Shown piece by piece: positions 1-5,714 of a DNA stretch of 8,414 nt. Numbering within the stretch: position 1 is the first letter of the stretch; every line of letters begins with the position of its first letter. Both the position numbers and the translations under genes were made by a program. The notes below the pieces were generated by a model, which did not search any database, was not told where the DNA came from, and saw only the letters and a program-made list of their open reading frames with translations. Source of the stretch: RGIG9079 sp964567845 (GTDB taxonomy: Bacteria; Bacteroidota; Bacteroidia; Bacteroidales; Marinifilaceae); contig CAZMOG010000080.1 of assembly GCA_964567845.1 (NCBI GenBank), forward strand, positions 1-8,414. The letters are read 5' to 3'.

Positions 1-55
1 GTTGCCGTACAACAGTTTTCAAGACTGCCGCCATCGACCACTCGGCCAAGCCTCC
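1..55 (-). tRNA. tRNA-Ser(UGA), 5' part only
   Basis: Read on the minus strand, the sequence starts GGAGGCTTGGCCGAGTGGTC, which is the acceptor 5' strand and D-arm of a bacterial serine tRNA. An anticodon stem-loop follows with loop CTTGAAA, giving anticodon TGA (plus-strand positions 19-21), which reads UCA and related serine codons. The long variable arm, T-arm and 3' acceptor strand lie beyond the left edge, so the gene is truncated by the window and not by mutation. A Bacteroidota-type promoter lies immediately upstream (see 68-98). Confidence 0.93.
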
Positions 56-67
56 TTTTTGCGGTTG

Positions 68-98
68 CAAAGGTATTGTTATTTTTGATTGTATACAA
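68..98 (-). promoter_or_regulatory. Promoter of the tRNA-Ser gene
   Basis: On the minus strand, TACCTTTG (68-75) matches the Bacteroidota -7 consensus TAnnTTTG exactly. A TTG (complement of 96-98) lies 20 nt upstream, which is the expected -33 spacing of 19-21. The -7 box ends 12 nt before the mature tRNA 5' end. The -33 trinucleotide lies inside the 12-bp palindrome ATTGTATACAAT (88-99). Confidence 0.7.
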
Positions 99-170
99 TA
101 GTTGTGTGATTTTTTTTGTGGATTTTTTTTTATACTTTTTTTGGGTAAATGTGTTAATAAGTTGAAGATT

Positions 171-203
171 TTTGCAGACATATCTAAATAATTATTAATT
201 TCG
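171..203 (+). promoter_or_regulatory. Candidate promoter of the aldo/keto reductase operon
   Basis: TTTG at 171-174 and TAATTTCG at 196-203 are separated by 21 nt. They fit the Bacteroidota TTTG-N19-21-TAnnTTTG promoter with one mismatch in the -7 box. Transcription would start near 209, leaving a leader of under 20 nt before the ATG at 226. The leader is A-rich and has no Shine-Dalgarno, as is normal in this phylum. No operator was identified. Confidence 0.5.
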
Positions 204-225
204 CAAAAACCAAAACACAAAACTA

Positions 226-1590
226 ATGGATAACAAATTAAAACCGGATTTGGATAGAAGACGAGCCCTAAAGCTGATGGGTTTGACAGCTTTATCGGCA
301 ACTGTTGCGGGTTGTACCGGCAAGAGTACCGAGAATATTATGGCTTTGGGACAGACCGTAGGATTGAAAGAGTCTGAAGTGCCAACCGATAAGATGACCT
401 ATTCTACTGTTAATGAGGACAAGGTCTCTATTCTGGGCTTTGGATGTATGCGTTTCCCAACCACAGCCGATGGTAAAATTGATGAGATTGCTGCGGAGAA
501 GTTGGTTGATTATGCAATGGCGCATGGAGTTACCTATTATGATACTGCGTGGCCCTACCACGGAGGAGCTTCCGAGCTTACTATTGGAAGAGCTTTGAAG
601 AAGTATGACAGAAAATCGTTCTACTTGGCTGATAAGATGCCGACCTGGGCAATTAGCCGAAAAGAGCAGATTCATGAGATTTTCAACAAGCAGTTGGAGA
701 AGTGTCAGGTTGACTATTTCGATTACTATCTATTACACAATCTGCAAACCTTGCGCGATTATAAACGCGTGTACGAGGATTTTGGAGGCCTCGCTTATCT
801 GATTGAACAGAAGAAGAAGGGAAAAATCCGTAAGCTGGGTTGGTCTTTCCATGGTGATATGGAGCTGTTTGAGTATGTTCTGAATCAGGATATTAAGTGG
901 GATTTTGTGCAAGTCCAGATAAATTATAATGACTGGAATCATGCCAGAATACCTGCGAAAAAGTTGTACGACATGTTGACTGAGCGCAATATTCCAATTG
1001 TTGTAATGGAACCGCTTTTGGGTGGACGTTTGGCGCGTTTGAATGAGCAGGCAATCCGTCTATTTCACGAAGCAGAACCAACAATGAGTAATGCATCGTG
1101 GGCGTTCCGTTTCTTGGGGTCGTTGCCAAATATGTTGACCGTTTTGAGCGGAATGACATATATGGAGCATTTGCAGGATAATATCAAGACCTATTCACCT
1201 CTTAAACCGTTGACCGATGATGAGTTCAATATGTGTCTTGAAGCTGCCGATTTGTTAAACAAGTATCAGACCATTCCATGTACCGACTGTAAGTATTGTG
1301 TACCATGTCCATACGGAGTTGAGATTCCGGGTATCTTTACATTCTATAACAAGATAATCAACCACGAGAACTTGATTCGTGCAAATGCCGAGCAGGATGA
1401 GGAGTGGTTGCAAAAGAGAAAGATATTCTTGACCGATTACAATAGAGCAGTTCCCAAAATGGCTCAGGCCGATCGTTGTATAGGTTGTCGCGAGTGTGTG
1501 CCATTGTGTCCACAGATGATCGATATTCCTCGTCAATTGCAGCGAATTGATCGTTTAAGCGAGGATTTGAAATTAACCATTAAACACTAA
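226..1590 (+). CDS. Tat-signal aldo/keto reductase with C-terminal 2x[4Fe-4S] ferredoxin domain
   Basis: The 454-aa protein is an aldo/keto reductase (AKR) family oxidoreductase; the substrate is unknown. The N-terminus has an Arg triplet (11-13, RRALK), a hydrophobic stretch and VAGC with Cys30, so it looks like a Tat-exported lipoprotein. The AKR barrel spans about residues 66-325. The catalytic tetrad is visible: Asp106 and Tyr111 (DTAWPYHGG), Lys137 (ADKMP) and His171 (YYLLHNL). The C-terminal ferredoxin-like part carries C352-C355-C358-C361 and C418-C421-C424-C428, each followed by Pro, enough for two [4Fe-4S] clusters. The usual C-terminal cofactor region is represented by LSGMTYMEHLQDN rather than the classic KS-R motif. 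It is followed after 5 nt by a membrane polyferredoxin, which suggests that electrons arrive through the iron-sulfur domain. Family assignment is secure; export and physiological role are inferred. Confidence 0.93.
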   Translation: MDNKLKPDLDRRRALKLMGLTALSATVAGCTGKSTENIMALGQTVGLKESEVPTDKMTYSTVNEDKVSILGFGCMRFPTTADGKIDEIAAEKLVDYAMAHGVTYYDTAWPYHGGASELTIGRALKKYDRKSFYLADKMPTWAISRKEQIHEIFNKQLEKCQVDYFDYYLLHNLQTLRDYKRVYEDFGGLAYLIEQKKKGKIRKLGWSFHGDMELFEYVLNQDIKWDFVQVQINYNDWNHARIPAKKLYDMLTERNIPIVVMEPLLGGRLARLNEQAIRLFHEAEPTMSNASWAFRFLGSLPNMLTVLSGMTYMEHLQDNIKTYSPLKPLTDDEFNMCLEAADLLNKYQTIPCTDCKYCVPCPYGVEIPGIFTFYNKIINHENLIRANAEQDEEWLQKRKIFLTDYNRAVPKMAQADRCIGCRECVPLCPQMIDIPRQLQRIDRLSEDLKLTIKH

Positions 1591-1595
1591 CAGCC

Positions 1596-3083
1596 ATGTT
1601 AAAGAAGTTAAGAGTAATATTTGCAGCAATATTTTTCGTAGCGATAACATTGCTGTTCCTTGATGTGACAGGAGTAATTAAACATTGGTTTGGCTGGATG
1701 GCAAAGGTGCAGTTGGTGCCTGCTGTTTTGGCTGTTAATTTGAGCGTTATAATTATTCTTGTAGTGATGACACTGCTTTTCGGTCGTATTTACTGCTCGG
1801 TGATATGTCCTATGGGAGTGTTTCAGGATATAGTTTCAAGAATACATAAAGCCTTTGATAAGAAACACCGATATGCATACCGTAAACCATGTACAGTGCT
1901 GAGATATGGGCTAATGGCGGTGTTTGTAGCGTTGTTACTTGCCGGTTTTACGGGAGTTGCAGCTATTATTGAACCATATAGCGCATTTGGTAGAATTGCA
2001 TCGAATCTATTCTCGCCAATATATTCCGGAGTAAATAACATTTTGGCATTTTTTGCAGAGAGATTGAATAGTTATGCTTTCTATCCGGTAGAGATTTGGA
2101 TTAAGGCAGGAGCAACATTTGCAGTGGCAGTTGTTACATTTGTGGTAATATTCTGGATGGCTTGGAGAAACGGACGTTCATATTGTAATACAATATGTCC
2201 GGTAGGTTCGTTCTTGGGATTGATTTCGAGATACTCAATTTTTAAGCCTGTAATCAATACAGAGAAGTGTAATAGTTGCGGTTTGTGTGCAATGAAGTGT
2301 AAGGCTCATTGTATCAACTCAAAAGAGCATCAGATTGATTACTCACGTTGCGTTGTGTGTTTTGATTGTATTGAGAATTGTAATAAGGGCGCAATAAGTT
2401 ACTCTTTGCGTAAATGTTGTTCAAAGAGTTCATGTCAATCTGCGGGCGAGGCTGCTCCTGAGAACAATTCGCGTAGAGCTTTTGTACAGGGAGTTGCAAT
2501 GGCCGTTGCGTCGGCTCCTTTGGCAGCTAAGGCTGCAGGTGAAAGAGTTGTGGCAGAGTTGCAGGATAAGAAGAGTTATAAGCGCGAAACTCCAATTGCT
2601 CCTCCGGGTTCGAAGAGTATTGCACATTTGAATCAGCATTGTACTGCGTGTCAGTTGTGTGTTCAGAGCTGTCCTAACGATGTTTTGAAACCGGCTACAG
2701 GAGAGTATGGAATAGAGGGCTTTATGCAGCCGACAATGAGCTATGACAAGGGGTTCTGTCGTGCAAACTGTAATGTATGTTCAACAGTGTGTCCTAATGG
2801 CGCAATTTCTCCAATAACTGTTGAGGAAAAGGCTTCGACAAAGATTGGTAGAGCAGTTATCACTCTTGAGAATTGTGTGGTAAATACCGATGGAGTTACT
2901 TGTGGAAACTGTTCACGTCACTGTCCGACCAAGGCAATTATGATGGTGCGTAAGGATGGTAAGCAGATTCCTACAGTTGATACCGAGAAGTGTATTGGTT
3001 GTGGAGCGTGCGAGTATGTTTGTCCTGCACGTCCATTTTCAGCAATTCATGTTGAGGGTAATGAGATTCACCACTTAATGTAA
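1596..3083 (+). CDS. NapH-NapG-like fused membrane polyferredoxin (4Fe-4S binding protein)
   Basis: A 495-aa electron-transfer protein in two parts. Residues 1-265 resemble NapH: four probable membrane helices (about 6-26, 38-63, 103-126, 168-190), two CxxxCP motifs (C67/C71 and C197/C201), then two cytoplasmic [4Fe-4S] motifs (C225-C228-C231-C235 and C252-C255-C258-C262). Residues 290-315 contain SRRAFVQ followed by an Ala-rich hydrophobic stretch ending AAKAAG, which is a good internal Tat motif. The rest resembles NapG, with four cluster motifs (C349-359, C388-399, C427-443 with a stretched CX8CX2CX3C, and C466-476). NapH and NapG are normally separate proteins that pass quinol electrons to periplasmic reductases. 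Here no nap catalytic gene is nearby; the partner appears to be the upstream reductase, 5 nt away. Gene symbols napH/napG would overstate the function. Confidence 0.9.
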   Translation: MLKKLRVIFAAIFFVAITLLFLDVTGVIKHWFGWMAKVQLVPAVLAVNLSVIIILVVMTLLFGRIYCSVICPMGVFQDIVSRIHKAFDKKHRYAYRKPCTVLRYGLMAVFVALLLAGFTGVAAIIEPYSAFGRIASNLFSPIYSGVNNILAFFAERLNSYAFYPVEIWIKAGATFAVAVVTFVVIFWMAWRNGRSYCNTICPVGSFLGLISRYSIFKPVINTEKCNSCGLCAMKCKAHCINSKEHQIDYSRCVVCFDCIENCNKGAISYSLRKCCSKSSCQSAGEAAPENNSRRAFVQGVAMAVASAPLAAKAAGERVVAELQDKKSYKRETPIAPPGSKSIAHLNQHCTACQLCVQSCPNDVLKPATGEYGIEGFMQPTMSYDKGFCRANCNVCSTVCPNGAISPITVEEKASTKIGRAVITLENCVVNTDGVTCGNCSRHCPTKAIMMVRKDGKQIPTVDTEKCIGCGACEYVCPARPFSAIHVEGNEIHHLM

Positions 3084-3108
3084 TTAGGAATTAGTAATTA
3101 GGAATTAG
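3081..3108. repeat. Two perfect tandem copies of a 14-bp unit
   Basis: TAATTAGGAATTAG occurs twice back to back (3081-3094 and 3095-3108). The first copy begins with the TAA stop codon of the polyferredoxin gene and the second abuts the terminator hairpin. It may be a small duplication in an intergenic spacer; no function is apparent. Confidence 0.9.
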
Positions 3109-3142
3109 ACATGGTGAGTTTGCTACCGCAAACTCACCATGT
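3109..3142. terminator. Bidirectional terminator hairpin between convergent operons
   Basis: A perfect 15-bp inverted repeat (arms 3109-3123 and 3128-3142, loop TACC) lies between two convergent genes that end at 3083 (+) and 3164 (-). The stem is strong. The plus-strand tail is only moderately T-rich (TCATTATTGTCTTCTT) and the minus-strand tail is mixed A/T, so it may act as a shared transcription stop or 3'-end stabiliser rather than a textbook U-tract terminator. Confidence 0.7.
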
Positions 3143-3163
3143 TCATTATTGTCTTCTTATAAG

Positions 3164-4063
3164 TTAACCCTTTAATTTGCTGAAACCTTGTCCGTAAACA
3201 CCGGCAACATTGCTTTGTGATATAAAGGCGTTTGGATCTATATCCTTAATCAAGCGCATTGTATCGAGAGCTTGGTTTTTCTTTACGATTGCAACAACAA
3301 CTTTTATAGGTTCTCCACTATAGCCACCTTGTCCGTCAAGGAATGTAACTCCGCGGTTAATCTTCTTTGATATACCATAGGCAATCTCTTTGTGCTTCTT
3401 TGAGAAGATCATAAATTGTACAGATTGCTGAGCGCTATTTACTACATAGTCAATGACAAATGTCAGAAAGATGAGGGTGGTGAATCCGAAAACAACTCTT
3501 CGCCAATCTTGAAAGATAAAGTAGCACGATGAAATAATCACAATATCGCAAAGCATAATCATCTTTCCGAACGACACGTCGCGATATTTGTTGACAATTG
3601 CAGCAATGATATCGGTACCTCCGGTGCTTCCGTTATGTGTAAAAATCAATCCCATAGAGAATCCAAGTATAGAGGCTCCGATTACGCATGCCATAAAGTC
3701 TTGGCCCTCGCCCAATAACTTTGGAAGATTACCGGCCTCGTCCTTGACAAGCTCTTGTGCCAACCACAAAAGAAATGTAAGGGCAAAGATTGCGTAGATT
3801 GTTTTAATGCTGAATTTTGGCCCTAATATTTTTAGGGCTACCAGGAGTGATGCAGCATTGATTACAAAATATGATACCTGCATTTCAATGCCTGTTGCGT
3901 AGTATATGATAGCAGAAATACCACTCACGCCTCCTGTGGTAATCTCGTATGGTAATAGGAATACCGCCCAGCTTATGGCGTAGATAATTAGTCCTAAGGT
4001 AATCATGATATAGTCGTTAACCTCTCGACCAATTTTTGTGTTAAAGTAATTTAGTTTCATCAA
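3164..4063 (-). CDS. YitT family membrane protein (DUF161-DUF2179)
   Basis: The 299-aa protein has the YitT layout. The N-terminal membrane region has about five or six hydrophobic segments (roughly 18-37, 50-77, 86-103, 122-142, 168-185, 191-209) with two internally related glycine motifs, ITTGGVSG (41-48) and GSTGGTD (145-151). It is followed by a soluble C-terminal DUF2179 domain (about 213-290) with the characteristic GVTFLDGQGGYSG at 238-250. The two TGG motifs suggest an internal duplication of the membrane part. The family is widespread in Bacteroidota and Firmicutes; its transport substrate is not established. Length is normal. It starts with two Met codons in a row (MMKLNYF), so the start is uncertain by one codon. 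It is second in a likely operon, 33 nt after carbonic anhydrase, with no promoter seen in the gap. Confidence 0.9.
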   Translation of the reverse strand: MMKLNYFNTKIGREVNDYIMITLGLIIYAISWAVFLLPYEITTGGVSGISAIIYYATGIEMQVSYFVINAASLLVALKILGPKFSIKTIYAIFALTFLLWLAQELVKDEAGNLPKLLGEGQDFMACVIGASILGFSMGLIFTHNGSTGGTDIIAAIVNKYRDVSFGKMIMLCDIVIISSCYFIFQDWRRVVFGFTTLIFLTFVIDYVVNSAQQSVQFMIFSKKHKEIAYGISKKINRGVTFLDGQGGYSGEPIKVVVAIVKKNQALDTMRLIKDIDPNAFISQSNVAGVYGQGFSKLKG

Positions 4064-4096
4064 TTCTTACTTTCTTAATGGTTCATATATTAGGGA

Positions 4097-4648
4097 TTAT
4101 TCGCACCCCTCGTATTCTGTGAATTTGCCGGTGGTCGAGTCCATAATGAAACCTCGCACAATAATATCGTTTGGAATAAGCGGATGGTGCTTTACGATAT
4201 GAACACTTTGGCGAACCGATTGTTCAATGCAATCAAAACCGCTAAGCCAGTCGCGAAGATTAATATCGCAATACTCCATCATGTCAATGTGGTCCTGCGA
4301 CACTCCGCGCTCAATCATGTGTTTAAGCATAACCTCGCTATCCATGTGTTGCACGCCGCAATCAGAGTGGCCGACAATCATAATCTCTTTAACTCCAAGC
4401 TCATATATGGCAACTAACAAACTTCGCATAACAGAACCGAATGGGTGGGTAATAACACCGCCGGCATTCTTGATAATCTTGGCATCGCCATTTTTCAGTC
4501 CGAGCGAGGCCGGAAGTAATTCAGTTAATCGGGTATCCATGCAGGCAACAATTGCCAACTTCTTGTCGGGATATTTGTTTGTTAAATATTTCTCGTAGCT
4601 CTTGTTTGCTACAAACTGCTCATTGTATTCTAATAGCTGGTCGATCAT
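4097..4648 (-). CDS. Beta-class carbonic anhydrase
   Basis: The 183-aa cytoplasmic zinc enzyme interconverts CO2 and bicarbonate. The beta-class signature is complete: CMDTR supplies Cys36, Asp38 and Arg40, and HSDC supplies His94 and Cys97, giving the two Cys and one His zinc ligands plus the Asp-Arg dyad. NAGG (61-64) is the usual conserved turn. The length matches the short bacterial subgroup with no extra domains and no signal peptide. The ATG at 4648 gives a start (MIDQLLEYNEQF) typical of the family. It is the first gene of a two-gene operon with the downstream YitT gene. A -7-like TATCTTCG lies about 20 nt before the start. Likely roles are bicarbonate supply for carboxylations and pH balance (inference). 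Confidence 0.95.
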   Translation of the reverse strand: MIDQLLEYNEQFVANKSYEKYLTNKYPDKKLAIVACMDTRLTELLPASLGLKNGDAKIIKNAGGVITHPFGSVMRSLLVAIYELGVKEIMIVGHSDCGVQHMDSEVMLKHMIERGVSQDHIDMMEYCDINLRDWLSGFDCIEQSVRQSVHIVKHHPLIPNDIIVRGFIMDSTTGKFTEYEGCE

Positions 4649-4669
4649 AATAACTCAATTTACTAAATG

Positions 4670-4677
4670 CGAAGATA
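4670..4677 (-). promoter_or_regulatory. Candidate -7 box for carbonic anhydrase
   Basis: On the minus strand, TATCTTCG matches TAnnTTTG with one mismatch, 21 nt upstream of the ATG. The expected -33 region is a T-tract (complement of 4690-4697) with no clear TTTG. It lies just after the terminator at 4690-4719, so this gene probably has its own start downstream of the CRISPR transcript end. Confidence 0.45.
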
Positions 4678-4689
4678 CGAAAAAATAGT

Positions 4690-4719
4690 AAAAAAAATCC
4701 CCCGTTAAAGGACGAGGGA
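4690..4719 (-). terminator. Rho-independent terminator of the CRISPR array transcript
   Basis: On the minus strand, an 8-bp stem (TCCCTCGT with ACGGGGGA, one G-U pair, 6-nt loop CCTTTA) is followed directly by eight T residues. The arms are plus-strand 4712-4719 and 4698-4705, and the A-run is 4690-4697. It stands 10 nt beyond the truncated last CRISPR repeat and before the carbonic anhydrase promoter. The orientation fits only minus-strand transcription. Confidence 0.85.
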
Positions 4720-4767
4720 ACCTAATGTTTTCACAACAGATAAGCCCGCGCATCGCCTCGCGGTTAC

Positions 4768-4814
4768 GCTGTTTCCGACAGTTCAAAGATACAAAAATGA
4801 AAGCAATTCACAAC
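4768..4814 (-). repeat. CRISPR repeat copy 1 (best conserved, with promoter)
   Basis: This is the better-preserved copy. On the minus strand, TTG at repeat positions 2-4 and TATCTTTG at positions 24-31 (plus-strand 4784-4791) are 19 nt apart, matching a Bacteroidota promoter with an exact -7 box. Transcription would start in the last part of the repeat and run into the spacer at 4767-4738. Confidence 0.87.
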
Positions 4815-4844
4815 CAAGTGCACTTCCATTTGCGCAGCGTGGAG

Positions 4845-4891
4845 GCTGTTTCCGCATGTTCAAAGATATAAAAATGAAAGCAATTCACACC
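4845..4891 (-). repeat. CRISPR repeat copy 2 (diverged, array start)
   Basis: This 47-nt copy differs from copy 1 at five positions: three in the block before GGAAACAGC, one before the TATCTTTG box, and one at its second base (GGTGTG instead of GTTGTG). The -7 box (complement of 4861-4868) is intact, but the -33 TTG is changed to GTG. No further repeat lies one unit upstream (expected 4922-4968), so this is the first repeat in the reading direction. Confidence 0.85.
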
Positions 4892-5059
4892 TTACGGCAT
4901 CGTATAGCATATTAGTTGAGATTAAAAATACACTTTTTCAAGCGAATAATTTGATATAACAACATTTTTTAGGGCGAATAAGCGGAAGTTTGATACACTT
5001 TTTCTACCGAAAAAGGTATAGCAATGTAAGTGCAGAGCTGAGAGCTAAATAAAAAATGA
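4892..5059. other. Non-coding spacer between CRISPR array and flavodoxin terminator
   Basis: There is no gene in these 168 nt. They contain short dispersed direct repeats: ATACACTTTTTC at 4928-4939 and 4993-5004, GCGAATAA at 4942-4949 and 4974-4981, and TTTGATA at 4950-4956 and 4989-4995. They also contain two mutually exclusive small hairpins, CTTTTTC/GAAAAAG (4998-5015) and TACC/GGTA (5005-5018). By position the region would be the array leader; no known leader or tracrRNA motif was recognised. Confidence 0.5.
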
Positions 5060-5118
5060 GCACTTGAAACCGTCTCCGTTCAAAAAGATGAACATCATCA
5101 AACCGTCGTTTCAAGTGC
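5060..5118 (-). terminator. Long-loop inverted repeat, probable terminator of the flavodoxin gene
   Basis: Perfect 11-bp arms GCACTTGAAAC (5060-5070) and GTTTCAAGTGC (5108-5118) enclose 37 nt. The enclosed part holds a smaller hairpin, GTTCA/TGAAC, at 5078-5093. On the minus strand the outer stem is followed by TCATTTTTTATTT, giving a U-rich tail 24 nt past the flavodoxin-gene stop. The plus-strand tail lacks T residues, so the direction is minus. The loop is unusually long for a plain terminator. Confidence 0.6.
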
Positions 5119-5141
5119 CTAAAGCGTAAAGATAATCCGAG

Positions 5142-5681
5142 TTACACGTTTTTACCCATTTCGTATGCTTGTTGTAGGGTGGGGTGGTTTTCAATTTCGC
5201 CCTTTTCGTAAACACCATTTCCGAAAATTACACCCTTTTCAATCGAGCCCTCAAGGCATACTGCCAAACCTCGCATACACTCTAATGTACAGTCTTTTGC
5301 GGTATCGGCTGTCGCGGCAGCAGTGATAATGTAATAGAACTCCTTATTTTTAATTTCCAACCAACGTGCAACGGTTCTGTCAATAACGGCTTTGAGCTGT
5401 GCAGAGATAGAGTAGAAATATACAGGCGATGACAGTACCAATACATCAGCAGTAGCCATTTTGTCCAAAATCTCCTTCATGGCATCCTTAATGGCGCACT
5501 CGCCATTGTGCTCTTTGCAGTAGTAGCAAGCAAGGCATGGGGCAACTTTTTTACCCTGAACCCAGATCTTTTCAACCTCGTTACCTGCCTCTTCTGCGCC
5601 TTTTATAAATTGATCACACAATGTATCTGAATTGCCTCCTTTGCGTGGGGAACCCGATAGTACTAAAATTTTCTTTGCCAT
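5142..5681 (-). CDS. Flavodoxin-family NAD(P)H-dependent reductase (iron-sulfur flavoprotein-like)
   Basis: The 179-aa soluble protein has the flavodoxin-like fold of the NADPH-dependent FMN reductase / iron-sulfur flavoprotein group. The N-terminal phosphate-binding motif SGSPRKGGNSDTL (9-21) binds FMN. SSPVYFYSISAQLKAVIDR (84-102) is the second family signature, contacting the flavin ring. Four Cys in CLACYYCKEHNGEC (C49, C52, C55, C62) resemble the compact cluster motif of archaeal Isf proteins, so a [4Fe-4S] cluster is possible; many relatives keep this motif without proven cluster binding. The start chosen is the ATG at 5681 (MAKKILVLSGSP), which places the family motif at the usual distance. 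The frame stays open upstream but would run into the divergent Nudix gene. The electron acceptor is unknown. Confidence 0.88.
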   Translation of the reverse strand: MAKKILVLSGSPRKGGNSDTLCDQFIKGAEEAGNEVEKIWVQGKKVAPCLACYYCKEHNGECAIKDAMKEILDKMATADVLVLSSPVYFYSISAQLKAVIDRTVARWLEIKNKEFYYIITAAATADTAKDCTLECMRGLAVCLEGSIEKGVIFGNGVYEKGEIENHPTLQQAYEMGKNV

Positions 5682-5714
5682 ATTCTTGATAGTTAGATTG
5701 ATTTTAATTGTCTG

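Larger units (their letters stand above)
4730..4891 (-). CRISPR. Orphan short CRISPR array, type II-C-like 47-nt repeats, two 30-nt spacers
   Basis: Two 47-nt repeats (4845-4891 and 4768-4814, 5 mismatches between them) flank a 30-nt spacer (4815-4844). A second spacer of exactly 30 nt (4738-4767) is followed by a truncated repeat matching only the first 8 nt, GTTGTGAA (4730-4737). On the minus strand the repeat begins GTTGTGAATTGCTTTC, contains TATCTTTGAAC and ends GGAAACAGC. I recall this pattern from type II-C arrays of Bacteroides and relatives, whose 47/30 unit size is the same. Each repeat contains a TAnnTTTG box, and a terminator follows the array, so minus-strand transcription is supported. 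No cas1, cas2, cas9 or tracrRNA is visible in the window. It is either a remnant or an array served in trans. Confidence 0.87.

Noticed and set aside
292..1536. Several minus-strand open frames across the aldo/keto reductase
   Set aside because: They are shadows of a well-supported plus-strand gene with conserved catalytic and cluster residues.
4184..4598. Plus-strand open frames opposite carbonic anhydrase
   Set aside because: They are antisense to a gene with a complete catalytic motif set and encode no recognisable protein.
4691..4729. Full third CRISPR repeat
   Set aside because: Only the first 8 nt (4730-4737) match in phase; the remainder forms a terminator hairpin with a T-tract.
4922..4968. 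Another CRISPR repeat one unit upstream of 4891
   Set aside because: The sequence at the expected position shows no resemblance to the repeat.
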